A DNA stretch of 64,000 nucleotides from Xanthomarina spongicola (lineage in GTDB: Bacteria; Bacteroidota; Bacteroidia; Flavobacteriales; Flavobacteriaceae): assembly GCF_003148645.1 (NCBI RefSeq), contig NZ_QGGP01000003.1:248001-312000 (forward strand), read 5' to 3'. This document shows, piece after piece, positions 51,760 to 60,955 of this stretch; the first letter of the stretch is position 1, and the number at the start of each line of letters is the position of its first letter. The position numbers were made by a program, and so were the translations under genes. The notes under the pieces were generated by a model, which made no database searches, had not been told where the DNA came from, and saw only the letters and a list, made by a program, of their open reading frames with translations.

Positions 51760-52539
51760 TTAAAGTTTTGCAAACATTTTTTCCATTTTTGCTTTTTGTT
51801 CTTCAGCTAAAGCAGCATCAACCAAAATTCGTCCACTATGCTCATCTGTAATAATTTTTTTACGAGAAGCAATCTCCATTTGTACTTGAGGTGGTATTGT
51901 AAAGAAAGATCCACCTGAAGCACCTCTTTCAATAGCTACTACTGCAAGTCCGTTTTTTACATTAGTTCTAATCCTAGTATAAGCTTTTATTAATCTCTCT
52001 TCGATTTTAGTTTTATAATCTTCAGATTTTTTAATTAAAGCAGCTTCTTCTTTTTCAGTTTCAGCAAGAATAGCATCCAATTCACTCTTTTTGTGCTTTA
52101 AGTGAGTTTGACGAGCTTTTAAACGTTCTTTTGTTTCAGAAATAACTTCTTTTTTCTGTTCTATTTGAACTTTAAATTCTTTAATGTGCTTTTCAGCTAA
52201 TTCTATCTCTAATTCTTGAAATTCAATTTCTTTAGTAATAGAGTTGTATTCTCTGTTATTTCTAACATTTTTTTGTTGTTCGCTGTATTTTTTAATTAAC
52301 GCTTTAGATTCTTCAATAAGATTCTTCTTGTCGCTAATTTGATTGTCTATAGACTCTAAACTTGATTCTAATTTTTCTAATCTAGTATTTAATCCAGTAA
52401 CTTCATCTTCTAAATCGCGAACTTCTAATGGAAGTTCTCCTCGAACATTTCTAATTTCATCGATACGTGAATCGACTAGTTGCAAGTCGTACAAATCTCT
52501 TAAACGATCTTCTACAGTTGCTTCTTTCTTTTTTGCCAT
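51760..52539 (-). CDS. Coiled-coil protein of the zinc-ribbon (DUF164-like) family, cysteines lost
   Basis: A 259-residue protein, mostly a long antiparallel coiled coil (residues about 12-185), followed by a small C-terminal domain: ERGASGGSFFTIPPQVQMEIASRKKIITDEHSGRILVD. In the wider family this segment is a CxxC...CxxCGRIL zinc ribbon; here the cysteines are replaced by residues such as Ala, Gly, Glu and Ser. It lies 3 bases from the Nif3-like gene and is surely co-transcribed. Function unknown. Confidence 0.85.
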   Translation of the reverse strand: MAKKKEATVEDRLRDLYDLQLVDSRIDEIRNVRGELPLEVRDLEDEVTGLNTRLEKLESSLESIDNQISDKKNLIEESKALIKKYSEQQKNVRNNREYNSITKEIEFQELEIELAEKHIKEFKVQIEQKKEVISETKERLKARQTHLKHKKSELDAILAETEKEEAALIKKSEDYKTKIEERLIKAYTRIRTNVKNGLAVVAIERGASGGSFFTIPPQVQMEIASRKKIITDEHSGRILVDAALAEEQKAKMEKMFAKL

Positions 52540-52542
52540 AGT

Positions 52543-53637
52543 TTAAAAATACTTAACAGGATTGGTGTTTGTCCTTGATAAAACGATTGCAAAATTACTA
52601 ATTTTTTTTGTAAGATATGCAACTAAAAGGTTTTTTGTGAATTGTTCGCTTTCATAATGACCTATATCTGCTAAAACAATCTGATTTTCAGCCATAAAAA
52701 AGTCGTGATACTTTAAATCTGCTGTAACAAATATGTCTGCTTGAGCTGCCTTTGCTGCTGCAATAGCAAAACTTCCAGAACCACCTAAAACAGCTATTTT
52801 TTTAATATTTTTTTGAAGTAGAATAGAGTGTCTAATACAATCTGTTTTCATGTTATTTTTTAGAAGTTTTAGAAATTCTGATTCAGACATTTCGTTTTCT
52901 AAATCTCCAATCATGCCCATTCCAATATGCTGATTTTTGTTTTCAAGCGTAGTTATTTCATATGCCACTTCCTCGTAAGAATGGTTTTTGAAAAGTGTTT
53001 TTACAATTGTTGATTCTAAATGTTTAGGGAATGTTACAGAAATTTGAGTTTCATTTTCTTTATGTACTTCTTCATTCTTGCCTTTTGTAGGATTAGAATT
53101 TTCATTTCCTTTATAAGTGCCAACACCTTCAGTATTAAAACTACAATGGTTGTAATTACCTATGCTTCCTGCACCTGCTTCAAATAGTGAGTTCCTAAGG
53201 TTTTCAGCTTCATTTTTTGGCACAAAAGTGATAAGTTTTTTTATGGTTTGAGCTTGTGGAATTAAGATTTTACGATTTTTTAATCCTAATTTTTCACAAA
53301 TCATATTATTAACGCCTAACATAGAATTATCTAAAGCTGTATGCATAGCATAAATGGCAATGTTGTTTTTTAAAGCTTTTATTAAAACACGTTCTACATA
53401 TGTTTTTCCAGTAAGTTTTTTTAAACCTTTAAAAATAATTGGATGAAAACTTACAATTAGGTTGCAGTTTGATTCTATAGCTTCATCAACCACAGCTTCC
53501 AAAGTATCTAAAGTTACCAAAACTCCAGTTATTTTGGTGTTTTTGTCTCCAACAAGAAGACCAACATTATCAAAATCTTCTGCATAAGCTAATGGAGAAA
53601 GAGTTTCAATATGATTAATGACATCTTGAACTATCAT
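52543..53637 (-). CDS. Nif3-like dinuclear metal centre protein
   Basis: A 364-residue member of the NIF3/YbgI family, long form with a central inserted domain. LAYAEDFDNVGLLVGD, SFHPIIFKGLK (metal His), YAMHTALDN (metal residues) and ADIFVTADLKYHDFF followed by DIGHYESEQF are conserved. Often labelled GTP cyclohydrolase I type 2 in databases, but the true function is not settled. Paired with the coiled-coil gene, an arrangement I recall as common in Bacteroidota. Confidence 0.92.
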   Translation of the reverse strand: MIVQDVINHIETLSPLAYAEDFDNVGLLVGDKNTKITGVLVTLDTLEAVVDEAIESNCNLIVSFHPIIFKGLKKLTGKTYVERVLIKALKNNIAIYAMHTALDNSMLGVNNMICEKLGLKNRKILIPQAQTIKKLITFVPKNEAENLRNSLFEAGAGSIGNYNHCSFNTEGVGTYKGNENSNPTKGKNEEVHKENETQISVTFPKHLESTIVKTLFKNHSYEEVAYEITTLENKNQHIGMGMIGDLENEMSESEFLKLLKNNMKTDCIRHSILLQKNIKKIAVLGGSGSFAIAAAKAAQADIFVTADLKYHDFFMAENQIVLADIGHYESEQFTKNLLVAYLTKKISNFAIVLSRTNTNPVKYF

Positions 53638-53661
53638 AATTTTGTGTTATTAAGTTTCAAA

Positions 53662-53669
53662 CAAAGATA
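53662..53669 (-). promoter_or_regulatory. Promoter -7 box of the Nif3 operon
   Basis: Minus-strand TATCTTTG, 24 bases before the Nif3 ATG. It lies in the divergent gap with lpxK. Confidence 0.6.
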
Positions 53670-53689
53670 AAATTTTTAATTTCGCTTTA

Positions 53690-54694
53690 ATGAAATTATT
53701 GCGCTACATCTTATTTCCCATAGTTCCAATTTACTTTTTAGTGACTTGGACCAGAAATAAGTTCTATGATTTAGGCTGGAAAAAAAGTAAGTCTTATAAT
53801 TTTCCTATTATCTGTGTAGGTAATTTAAGTGTAGGAGGAACTGGTAAATCGCCAATGATAGAATATTTAATCAGGCTTTTAAAAACTGATTATAAGATTG
53901 CAACATTAAGTAGAGGATACAAACGTGAAACTTCTGGTTTTAAATTAGCAGAAAACTCAGATACAGCTAAAACTCTTGGAGACGAACCTTTTCAGTTTTA
54001 TAATAAATTTGGTGAAGATATATTAGTGTCAGTAGATGCAGATAGACAACATGGTATTTCTAGTTTAATTGAGAGTAATAATAAACCAGATGTTATTTTG
54101 CTTGATGATGCATTTCAGCATAGAAAAGTAAAGGCTGGTTATAATATTCTGCTTACCACATTTAATGATTTGTATGCAAACGATTTTGTTTTGCCAACTG
54201 GAAACTTAAGGGAGCCAAAAAGTGGTGCTAAACGAGCCAATATTATAGTGGTTACTAAATGTCCTACTAACATTACTAATAAAGATAGAGAGCATATAAA
54301 ATCTAGATTAAAGCCTACAAAAGAACAACATGTTTTTTTTAGCTCAATTCAATACTCTAATAAAGTATATTCTTTAACCAACGAGAAAGTGTTATCTCAA
54401 TTAAAAACATTTACTTTAGTTACTGGAATTGCCAATGCAAATCCTTTAATTGATTTTTTAAACTCGAAAGGGTTAGAATTTAATCACTTAAATTTTAAAG
54501 ACCATCATACATTCTCTGTAAAAGAGATAGATAATTTGTCTAAGCTAGATTGTATTATTACAACCGAAAAGGATTATATGCGATTGAAATCTGAAAATAA
54601 ATTAAAGGATAAATTATTTTATTTACCAATTGAAATTTCAATAGATAAGAAAGATGCATTCAATAATTTAGTTTTAGAATATGTGAAACTTTAA
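53690..54694 (+). CDS. lpxK: Tetraacyldisaccharide 4'-kinase
   Basis: A 334-residue kinase that phosphorylates the lipid A precursor. N-terminal hydrophobic segment (LLRYILFPIVPIYFLVTW), the Walker-type loop VGNLSVGGTGKSPMIEYL, LSRGYKRET, GDEPFQFYNKF, and VILLDDAFQHRKVKAGYNILLTTF are all LpxK signatures. It acts at the inner membrane. Its end overlaps the hybrid kinase gene on the other strand by four bases. Confidence 0.95.
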   Translation: MKLLRYILFPIVPIYFLVTWTRNKFYDLGWKKSKSYNFPIICVGNLSVGGTGKSPMIEYLIRLLKTDYKIATLSRGYKRETSGFKLAENSDTAKTLGDEPFQFYNKFGEDILVSVDADRQHGISSLIESNNKPDVILLDDAFQHRKVKAGYNILLTTFNDLYANDFVLPTGNLREPKSGAKRANIIVVTKCPTNITNKDREHIKSRLKPTKEQHVFFSSIQYSNKVYSLTNEKVLSQLKTFTLVTGIANANPLIDFLNSKGLEFNHLNFKDHHTFSVKEIDNLSKLDCIITTEKDYMRLKSENKLKDKLFYLPIEISIDKKDAFNNLVLEYVKL

Positions 54695-56916
54695 ACAGTT
54701 TCTGAATCTTGTTTAATTAAGGCATCAAACAGTTTTTTCTCGAAATCTTCTTGCTTGAATGGTTTAGAAATAATATCGTCGAAACCAGCTTCATCAAATT
54801 CATGCATTTTATCTTCAAGTGTAACAGCTGTAAGGGCAAATATGGTTATTTCTTTATTGAAGGTTCTAATAAGTCTTGTAGCTTCGAGTCCACTAATTCC
54901 AGGCATATGAATATCCATTAAAACAACATGATATTTTTTGTCTCTTACCATGGTAACTGCATCTTCTCCATTATCAACAACATCACAATTTAATTTCATT
55001 TTGTTAAGAATTTTCTTTGTAATCATTTGATTAATCTTGTTATCCTCAACTACTAGAATATTAATGTCTTTTAGGTCTATTTCATTTATGTCTTTAAAGT
55101 AATTAACAACTTTTACTTCTTCTACTTTTTCAGCATATTTTAAAGGTAGCTCGAAAGTAAATTTAGAACCTTTACCAAGTTCACTTTCAAGAGAAATTTT
55201 ACCATTTAATATTTGAATAAGTCCTTTTACAATAGAAAGTCCTAACCCAGTACCACCATATTTTCTGTTAATTTGAATAGAGCCTTGAGAAAAGCTTTCA
55301 AAGAGTTGATTTTGCTTTTCCTGACTAATACCAATTCCGTTATCTTCAATTTCGAATTTAACTTCATATTGATCATCTTTTTTGCCAACTTGTATTGCTC
55401 TTACCCAGATGTCTCCATCTTTTGTGAATTTTATGGCGTTACCAATAAGATTGATTAAAATTTGAGAAATTTTAATTTGATCTGCAATGTAATTTACAGG
55501 TAGTTTAGAGTCATACTCCAAGTGGATTTGAACATTATTATCTGTTGCAGAATTATTTAATGCTGCAATAATGTTGGTCATTTTCTTTTTTAAGTTGAAT
55601 GCCTCTGGCTCAATATCTACTTTATTGGCTTCAATTTTATTTATTTGAAGAATGTCGTTAATAAAGGTTAATAAATAATCTCCTGAAAATTTAAGAGATT
55701 TAAGGTGTTGTATTTGATTTGGCTTTGGGTTCTCTTCTAAAAGCATATTAGTCAATCCAGTTACTGCATAAAGAGGTGTTCTTAATTCATGAGTTACTGT
55801 AGATAAAAAATTTGCTTTAGTTTTAGAAGCAAGCTCAGCTTTTTCTTTAGAAACAATTAGTTCTGCATTCTTTTTATGCAGCATATTATTTGTCTTTAGT
55901 CTAATATTATTGTTTTTGTATAAAGACAAGGTTAATAAAGATAAAATGGTAATTAGAGCGATACTTAAAATTGTAGTTAATTTATTTAAATTATTAGCTG
56001 CTTTTTGTTCTTCTAAATCTGCTAATTGATTTTTTTGATAAATAGTTTGATTTTCGATTAAAAGTTGTATTCTCTTATCTTGCGAAAGGTTACTCCTTTT
56101 TATCTCTAGAAGAGAGTCTGAAAGTGCTATATGTTTTCTTAAATAGTCGTTAGCAACTTTATAATTTCCTATTTCTTGATTTAAATTACTTAGTACAAGA
56201 TATCCATCATTAAGAACATTATTAAATTTATTCTTTTTAGCTATTTTAACACCATCATTTGCCTGATCTAAAGCATCTGTAGGATTATTTAAATGATAGA
56301 GAGCAATTCCTAAATTAATTTTGGCACTACTTATTATTTTATCTAATTCGTATCTTTTTGCAACTGCAATTGATTTTAATAAATGTAATTTGGCGTTTTC
56401 ATAATCTTTTAAATAATTATAAGTTTTACCTTCATTAAGTAATACTTCTGCAACAAAATTATTTAAATCTTCTTGTTCGAAGAGTGTTTTAGACGATTTG
56501 TAATAATCCAAAGCTTGTTGGTACTGTTTTTTACTTGTATAAACATTACCTAATGTTTTGTAAGTTTCGGCTAGATTAACATCGTCTTTAGCAAAACGTT
56601 GAACTTCATTTGCTTTAATAAGAGATTTAATAGCTTCATCTGGTTCTTCAATAATATATTTAAGTTTACCAATCTTGGAGTAGATAATACCTATGCTTTT
56701 CTTATTATCAATTTTAATAGCAAGTTGTAAAGCTTCATCGTATTTCTCTTGAGCTTCATAATAAGCATTATTATCTATGTCGGCTTGTGCTTGATTAATT
56801 CTTACATCAATGGTGTTTTGAATCGTTTCTTCGTCCTCTTCAAAAGACGTTTGCGATGAAGCATTTAAGCTCAACAACAGAATAATAGCACATATGTAAT
56901 TGTTGATTTGGGACAT
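54691..56916 (-). CDS. TPR-containing hybrid histidine kinase/response regulator, second copy
   Basis: A 741-residue sensor with the same layout as the protein at 37.2 kb: signal peptide (IILLLSLNASSQ), TPR-like repeats (about 40-280), membrane helix (LTTILSIALITILSLLTLSLY), HisKA (FLSTVTHELRTPLYAVTGL), HATPase (EDNGIGISQEKQ, GTGLGLSIVKGL) and receiver (ILVVEDNKINQ, VLMDIHMPGISG). No DNA-binding domain. Convergent with lpxK. Confidence 0.92.
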   Translation of the reverse strand: MSQINNYICAIILLLSLNASSQTSFEEDEETIQNTIDVRINQAQADIDNNAYYEAQEKYDEALQLAIKIDNKKSIGIIYSKIGKLKYIIEEPDEAIKSLIKANEVQRFAKDDVNLAETYKTLGNVYTSKKQYQQALDYYKSSKTLFEQEDLNNFVAEVLLNEGKTYNYLKDYENAKLHLLKSIAVAKRYELDKIISSAKINLGIALYHLNNPTDALDQANDGVKIAKKNKFNNVLNDGYLVLSNLNQEIGNYKVANDYLRKHIALSDSLLEIKRSNLSQDKRIQLLIENQTIYQKNQLADLEEQKAANNLNKLTTILSIALITILSLLTLSLYKNNNIRLKTNNMLHKKNAELIVSKEKAELASKTKANFLSTVTHELRTPLYAVTGLTNMLLEENPKPNQIQHLKSLKFSGDYLLTFINDILQINKIEANKVDIEPEAFNLKKKMTNIIAALNNSATDNNVQIHLEYDSKLPVNYIADQIKISQILINLIGNAIKFTKDGDIWVRAIQVGKKDDQYEVKFEIEDNGIGISQEKQNQLFESFSQGSIQINRKYGGTGLGLSIVKGLIQILNGKISLESELGKGSKFTFELPLKYAEKVEEVKVVNYFKDINEIDLKDINILVVEDNKINQMITKKILNKMKLNCDVVDNGEDAVTMVRDKKYHVVLMDIHMPGISGLEATRLIRTFNKEITIFALTAVTLEDKMHEFDEAGFDDIISKPFKQEDFEKKLFDALIKQDSETV

Positions 56917-56938
56917 TTTTTTATATCACTAATATAGA

Positions 56939-56946
56939 CAAATATA
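56939..56946 (-). promoter_or_regulatory. Promoter -7 box for the second hybrid kinase gene
   Basis: Minus-strand TATATTTG, 22 bases before the ATG. Confidence 0.55.
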
Positions 56947-56965
56947 AATATTTATTCGATAAAAG

Positions 56966-57964
56966 TCACTTTTTTACCGATAAATTGCAAATTAAATCAA
57001 TAATTCTACTGGAATATCCTGTTTCATTATCGTACCATCCAATTATTTTAACCATGTTTCCTATTACAGAAGTCATTTGAGAATCGAAGATACAAGAGTG
57101 GGTATTTCCTACAATATCAATAGAAACAATTGGGTCTTTGGTATATTCTAAAATTCCTTTATAATTGTTTAATGAAGCATTTTTGAAGGCTTCATTGATT
57201 TCATCAATTGTAACAGTTTTTTTAACATTAAAAGTGATATCTGTTAAAGAACCATTGGCAACAGGAACTCTTATGCCACAACCACCAATAACATTAGATA
57301 ATTCTGGAAATATTTTAGTTAGTGCTTTTGCAGCTCCAGTAGTTGTGGGTACAATAGATTGTCCAGCAGCTCTAGCTCGACGTAAATCTTTATGAGGTTG
57401 GTCGTGTAAGCTTTGATCTGATGTATAAGAGTGGATAGTAGTAATATAAGCTTGTTTAACACCACAAAGTTTATTAATAATGTCAATCATTGGAGCTGCA
57501 TTATTAGTTGTACATGATGCATTTGACACTATGGTCTCTTCTCCAGAAAGTGAATGGTTGTTTACGCCTAAAACAATAGTTTTAATATCATCTTCTAAAG
57601 GAGGTACACTTAAAATAACTTTATTCGCTCCATTTTTTATGTGACATTCTAAATCTTTAGTGGTTTTAAATTTGCCTGTAGATTCAACTACAATATCAAC
57701 ATGGTAAGGATTCCAGTTAATATCTTTAGGATGATTTGCTTTTAAAAATGGTATTTTTCTTTCATTTACAATAACATGATCCTCATCAAAAGATACAGTT
57801 CCGTTAAAAATACCATGAATACTATCGTATTTTAATAAATGACTAAGTGTTTTTGTATCGGCAAGATCATTAACTGCAACAACTTTTATGTTTTTGTTGT
57901 CTTGCAATAATCTAAAAACGCGTCTACCAATTCGTCCAAATCCATTTATAGCAACATGAATCAT
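56966..57964 (-). CDS. gap: Glyceraldehyde-3-phosphate dehydrogenase (type I)
   Basis: A 332-residue GAPDH: NAD loop INGFGRIGRRVFR, SNASCTTNNAAPMIDIINK with catalytic Cys, and ARAAGQSIVPTTTGAAKAL, WYDNETGYSSRI. The usual CTTNCLAP is CTTNNAAP here, a known kind of variation. Its ATG shares one base with the lipA stop codon (TAATG), so it is translated after lipA. It may be a secondary GAPDH; a second copy elsewhere in the genome is possible. Confidence 0.93.
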   Translation of the reverse strand: MIHVAINGFGRIGRRVFRLLQDNKNIKVVAVNDLADTKTLSHLLKYDSIHGIFNGTVSFDEDHVIVNERKIPFLKANHPKDINWNPYHVDIVVESTGKFKTTKDLECHIKNGANKVILSVPPLEDDIKTIVLGVNNHSLSGEETIVSNASCTTNNAAPMIDIINKLCGVKQAYITTIHSYTSDQSLHDQPHKDLRRARAAGQSIVPTTTGAAKALTKIFPELSNVIGGCGIRVPVANGSLTDITFNVKKTVTIDEINEAFKNASLNNYKGILEYTKDPIVSIDIVGNTHSCIFDSQMTSVIGNMVKIIGWYDNETGYSSRIIDLICNLSVKK

Positions 57965-58842
57965 TAATTGATGTGTTTTTGAGCTTTATAAGAAGATCTA
58001 ACTAATGCGCTACTTTCCACATGCCTAAAACCTAAATCAAGTCCAATTTGTCTGTATTCATCAAATTGGTCTGGTAAAATAAATCGTTTTACAGGAAGAT
58101 GTTTTTTACTAGGTTGTAAGTACTGACCAATGGTTACCACATCCACATCATTGTCTTTCAGGTCATGAAGGGTCTCTATTACTTCTTCACGAGTTTCTCC
58201 AAGTCCAAGCATGATTCCAGATTTTGTTCTTCGTTGTCCTTGTTCTTTCAGATATTTTAAAACTCCAAGGCTTCTGTCGTATTTGGCTTGAATTCTAACT
58301 TCTCTAGTTAATCTTCTAACAGTTTCTATGTTATGTGATACAACTTCTGGAGCTACATCAATAATTCTATCTATATGTTGTTCTATTCCTTGAAAATCTG
58401 GAATTAACGTTTCAAGAGTTGTTTCTGGATTCATTCTACGAACAGCCTTAACCGTTTCTGCCCACATAATGCTTCCCATATCTTTTAAATCGTCTCTATC
58501 TACACTTGTTAGAACAGCATGTTTAATGTTCATGATTTTTATAGAACGAGCAACTTTCTCCGGTTCATCCCAATCTACTGTTTCTGGTCTTCCAGTTTTT
58601 ACACCACAAAAACCACAAGAGCGTGTACATATATTACCAAGAATCATAAAGGTAGCTGTGCCTTCTCCCCAACACTCTCCCATATTTGGACAACTTCCTG
58701 AAGTGCAAATAGTATTAAGTTTATATTTATCTACAAGACCACGAAGTTCTGTGTATTTTTTACCAGTAGGTAATTTTACACGTAACCATTTAGGTTTCGC
58801 CTCTCTTTCTGGTAAAATATTTGAAACATTTTTGGTGTTCAT
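57964..58842 (-). CDS. lipA: Lipoyl synthase
   Basis: A 292-residue radical SAM enzyme. Both clusters are visible: [16 protein letters not shown] (auxiliary cluster) and [15 protein letters not shown] (SAM cluster CxxxCxxC). [17 protein letters not shown] and [10 protein letters not shown] follow. It inserts two sulfurs into protein-bound octanoyl groups to form lipoyl cofactors. It is first in a two-gene unit with gap. Confidence 0.96.
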   Translation of the reverse strand: MNTKNVSNILPEREAKPKWLRVKLPTGKKYTELRGLVDKYKLNTICTSGSCPNMGECWGEGTATFMILGNICTRSCGFCGVKTGRPETVDWDEPEKVARSIKIMNIKHAVLTSVDRDDLKDMGSIMWAETVKAVRRMNPETTLETLIPDFQGIEQHIDRIIDVAPEVVSHNIETVRRLTREVRIQAKYDRSLGVLKYLKEQGQRRTKSGIMLGLGETREEVIETLHDLKDNDVDVVTIGQYLQPSKKHLPVKRFILPDQFDEYRQIGLDLGFRHVESSALVRSSYKAQKHIN

Positions 58843-58863
58843 TTACATTCTAATTTTGTGGCA

Positions 58864-58871
58864 CAAAGATA
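58864..58871 (-). promoter_or_regulatory. Promoter -7 box for lipA-gap
   Basis: Minus-strand TATCTTTG, 21 bases before the lipA ATG. Confidence 0.6.
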
Positions 58872-58934
58872 CAAAAGTAATATGTTTCTATTGCTTTAGG
58901 GAGTTAAAAATGAAAAAGGATAAGATAGTTTAAA

Positions 58935-59489
58935 TTACGTAGTTTTATTTTTAATTATTTCTGCAAGCAGTTTTTTAGCACGTAATAATTTAACTTTCAC
59001 ATTATTAATCGGTTCATTTAATTCTAGTGAAATATCTTTATAACTTAATTCTTGAAAGTATCTTAAATTAATAACTTCTTGATAATGTGGTTTAAGTTTT
59101 TTAATATCTCTAAGCAATTTTGCTAGATTTTGTTCAGTAATTAATTTGTCTTCTACTGAAGGGCTTTCGTCTAGTATTTGATGAAAAGTATCGTCGTCAT
59201 CTTTAGAGAAAGATTGAGATATTTTGTTTTTTTCTTTTCTAATTAAATCTATATGAATGTTTTTCGAGATAGTAATTAACCAAGTTTTGAATGTATAAGA
59301 TTCGTCGAACGTATTAATCTTATCAAAAGCTTTAGAAAACGCTTGAATGGTAATATCTTCGGCATCATTTTCGTTCTCAATACGTTTTAACTGAAACCCA
59401 TAAACGTAATCCCAATAGGTGTCTAGCAGAAAGTTAAATGCTTTTTGGTCGTTCTGTTTGGCTTTTTTTATAGCTTCTTCTATTTCCAA
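58935..59489 (-). CDS. ECF-type RNA polymerase sigma factor coupled to a glycosyltransferase
   Basis: A 184-residue sigma-70 family protein of the ECF group. Region 2 shows FNFLLDTYWDYVYGFQLKRIENENDAEDITIQAFSKAF and TFKTWLITISKNIHIDLIRKEK; region 4 shows YQEVINLRYFQELSYKDISLELNEPINNVKVKLLRAKKLL. The start codon is TTG, inside the last codons of the glycosyltransferase gene (10-base overlap), with no in-frame ATG nearby. No anti-sigma gene is adjacent. It may act as a regulator together with its operon partners. Confidence 0.9.
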   Translation of the reverse strand: MEIEEAIKKAKQNDQKAFNFLLDTYWDYVYGFQLKRIENENDAEDITIQAFSKAFDKINTFDESYTFKTWLITISKNIHIDLIRKEKNKISQSFSKDDDDTFHQILDESPSVEDKLITEQNLAKLLRDIKKLKPHYQEVINLRYFQELSYKDISLELNEPINNVKVKLLRAKKLLAEIIKNKTT

Positions 59490-60592
59490 TGTTTTGGTTT
59501 AGAGATTAGATTTGAGATAAAGATACTTAATTGCATACCAATTAAAAAAAGTTCTAATACTGGAATGTAAGCAACTAAATCTCTTTCGTTGAGTTTTTTT
59601 GAAGCCTTGCCATATAATATAAATTGGATAATAAACCTTAAAACAATCAAGGATAGTACAAATTGCCATTTAAATAATGTGAATAATAAGACTATAGCTA
59701 AAATCCAGAATAGTAATTGAGACATGTAAAATATAGCTAAAAGGCTTTTGTGTTTTGTTTTGTAATAACTAGCAGTTGTTATATGCCTTCTTTTTTGTTT
59801 AATCCAATCTTTATAAGTTGTTTTTGGAATAGATTCTGTAAAACTATCTTGAGAAATACATATTTCAGTATTGTTTTTATTTGCTATTTGATTAATAAAC
59901 AAATCGTCATCACCAGAACGAATATACATATGGTCCATAAACCCATTAGCGTTAAAAAACGCTTGTTTTTTATATGCAAGATTTCTTCCAACTCCCATAT
60001 ATGGCATGCCGTTTTTTGCAAATGAAAAATATTGAAGAGCTGTTAAAAGTGTTTCGAAACGAATTAATTTATTTAGAAATGAATTCTTTATTTTAAAATA
60101 AGCTCCATAACCCAAAACAATGGATTTACTATTGCTAAAATTGGCGCTCATTTTTGAAATCCAATGCTTAGAAACAGGTTGGCAATCTGCATCAGTAAAG
60201 AGAAGATATTCGTGTTTAGCTGCTTTTATTCCTAAGGTTAAAGCGTATTTTTTGTTAGCCCAAAAAGCTTCGTTATTTACTACGTTTACAATTTTAATAT
60301 GGTTGTACTTGTTGGCAAAGTCTTCCATGACTTCTAAAGTGTCATCATAAGAAGCATCGTTTATTAAAACTATTTGAAAATCGGGATACTCTTGATTAAT
60401 AACTGAAGGCAAGAATTTTTTTAAATTTTCTGCTTCATTTTTTGCACAGATTATTACTGAAACAGGAATATTTTTATTTGAAACGTCTTTTTCTTTTAAA
60501 AATGCAAACTTCCCAAAAATTAGAGTAAAATATAGCACTTGAACACTTACTACAGCCAGAAAAGTGTAGAATAATAAATCAAGTATAATCAT
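59480..60592 (-). CDS. Glycosyltransferase family 2, membrane bound
   Basis: A 370-residue processive-type GT2 protein. N-terminal helix (LLFYTFLAVVSVQVLYFTLIFG), catalytic domain with VSVIICAKNEAENLKKFLPS, FTDADCQPVSKHW (DxD-type), SGDDDLFINQIA and QKRRHITTASYYK (a variant of QxxRW), and C-terminal helices. It probably extends or transfers sugars at the cytoplasmic face. Acceptor unknown. Middle gene of a three-gene operon. Confidence 0.9.
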   Translation of the reverse strand: MIILDLLFYTFLAVVSVQVLYFTLIFGKFAFLKEKDVSNKNIPVSVIICAKNEAENLKKFLPSVINQEYPDFQIVLINDASYDDTLEVMEDFANKYNHIKIVNVVNNEAFWANKKYALTLGIKAAKHEYLLFTDADCQPVSKHWISKMSANFSNSKSIVLGYGAYFKIKNSFLNKLIRFETLLTALQYFSFAKNGMPYMGVGRNLAYKKQAFFNANGFMDHMYIRSGDDDLFINQIANKNNTEICISQDSFTESIPKTTYKDWIKQKRRHITTASYYKTKHKSLLAIFYMSQLLFWILAIVLLFTLFKWQFVLSLIVLRFIIQFILYGKASKKLNERDLVAYIPVLELFLIGMQLSIFISNLISKPKHWK

Positions 60593-60598
60593 GAAATA

Positions 60599-60802
60599 TT
60601 AAGAATGTTTAGGTTCGTTGCAGTCGCTATATTGATCTGGAGTTTTTCCACAAAAACCACAAGATTCACCTTCTTTGTTAAGAGCTGGGTTTTGACTGGC
60701 ACAAGTGCCAGCAAATTTACCATCTTTTTTTGCCCAAAGTTTAATAGCTATTCCAGCAATTGCCAAACCTAATAAAACTAATGTGATTAAGAGTAATTTC
60801 AT
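60599..60802 (-). CDS. Small Cys-rich membrane protein
   Basis: A 67-residue protein: N-terminal helix (LLLITLVLLGLAIAGIAIKLW), basic WAKKDGKFAGTC, then CASQNPALNKEGESCGFCGKTPDQYSDC, five cysteines including CGFC. The Cys-rich tail probably lies in the periplasm or binds metal. From memory, similar proteins called 'membrane or secreted protein' occur across Flavobacteriia. Six bases separate it from the glycosyltransferase gene. Function unknown. Confidence 0.85.
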   Translation of the reverse strand: MKLLLITLVLLGLAIAGIAIKLWAKKDGKFAGTCASQNPALNKEGESCGFCGKTPDQYSDCNEPKHS

Positions 60803-60862
60803 GTTGTCAAATCTTTTTTTGAGGGTGTTTAGAACCTAGATGCTCTCAAACTATAATTTGTG

Positions 60863-60870
60863 CAAATTTA
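60863..60870 (-). promoter_or_regulatory. Promoter -7 box of the Cys-rich/GT2/sigma operon
   Basis: Minus-strand TAAATTTG, 61 bases before the ATG at 60802. Confidence 0.55.
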
Positions 60871-60896
60871 CTGTTTTTAAATGAAATTAAAATAAT

Positions 60897-60932
60897 AAAG
60901 CCTCACTTTCTAAATTTAAAAGAGAGGCTTTA
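60897..60932 (-). terminator. Terminator of the anti-sigma gene
   Basis: AAAGCCTC at the left pairs with GAGGCTTT at the right, with an inner CTTT/AAAG stem. It lies just downstream of the anti-sigma gene. Confidence 0.75.
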
Positions 60933-60955
60933 AAACCAATAAGATTAATTAATTA

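Noticed and set aside
58469-58933. 154-residue frame on the plus strand
   Set aside because: Antisense to lipA; no family features, and its end follows the lipA promoter region.
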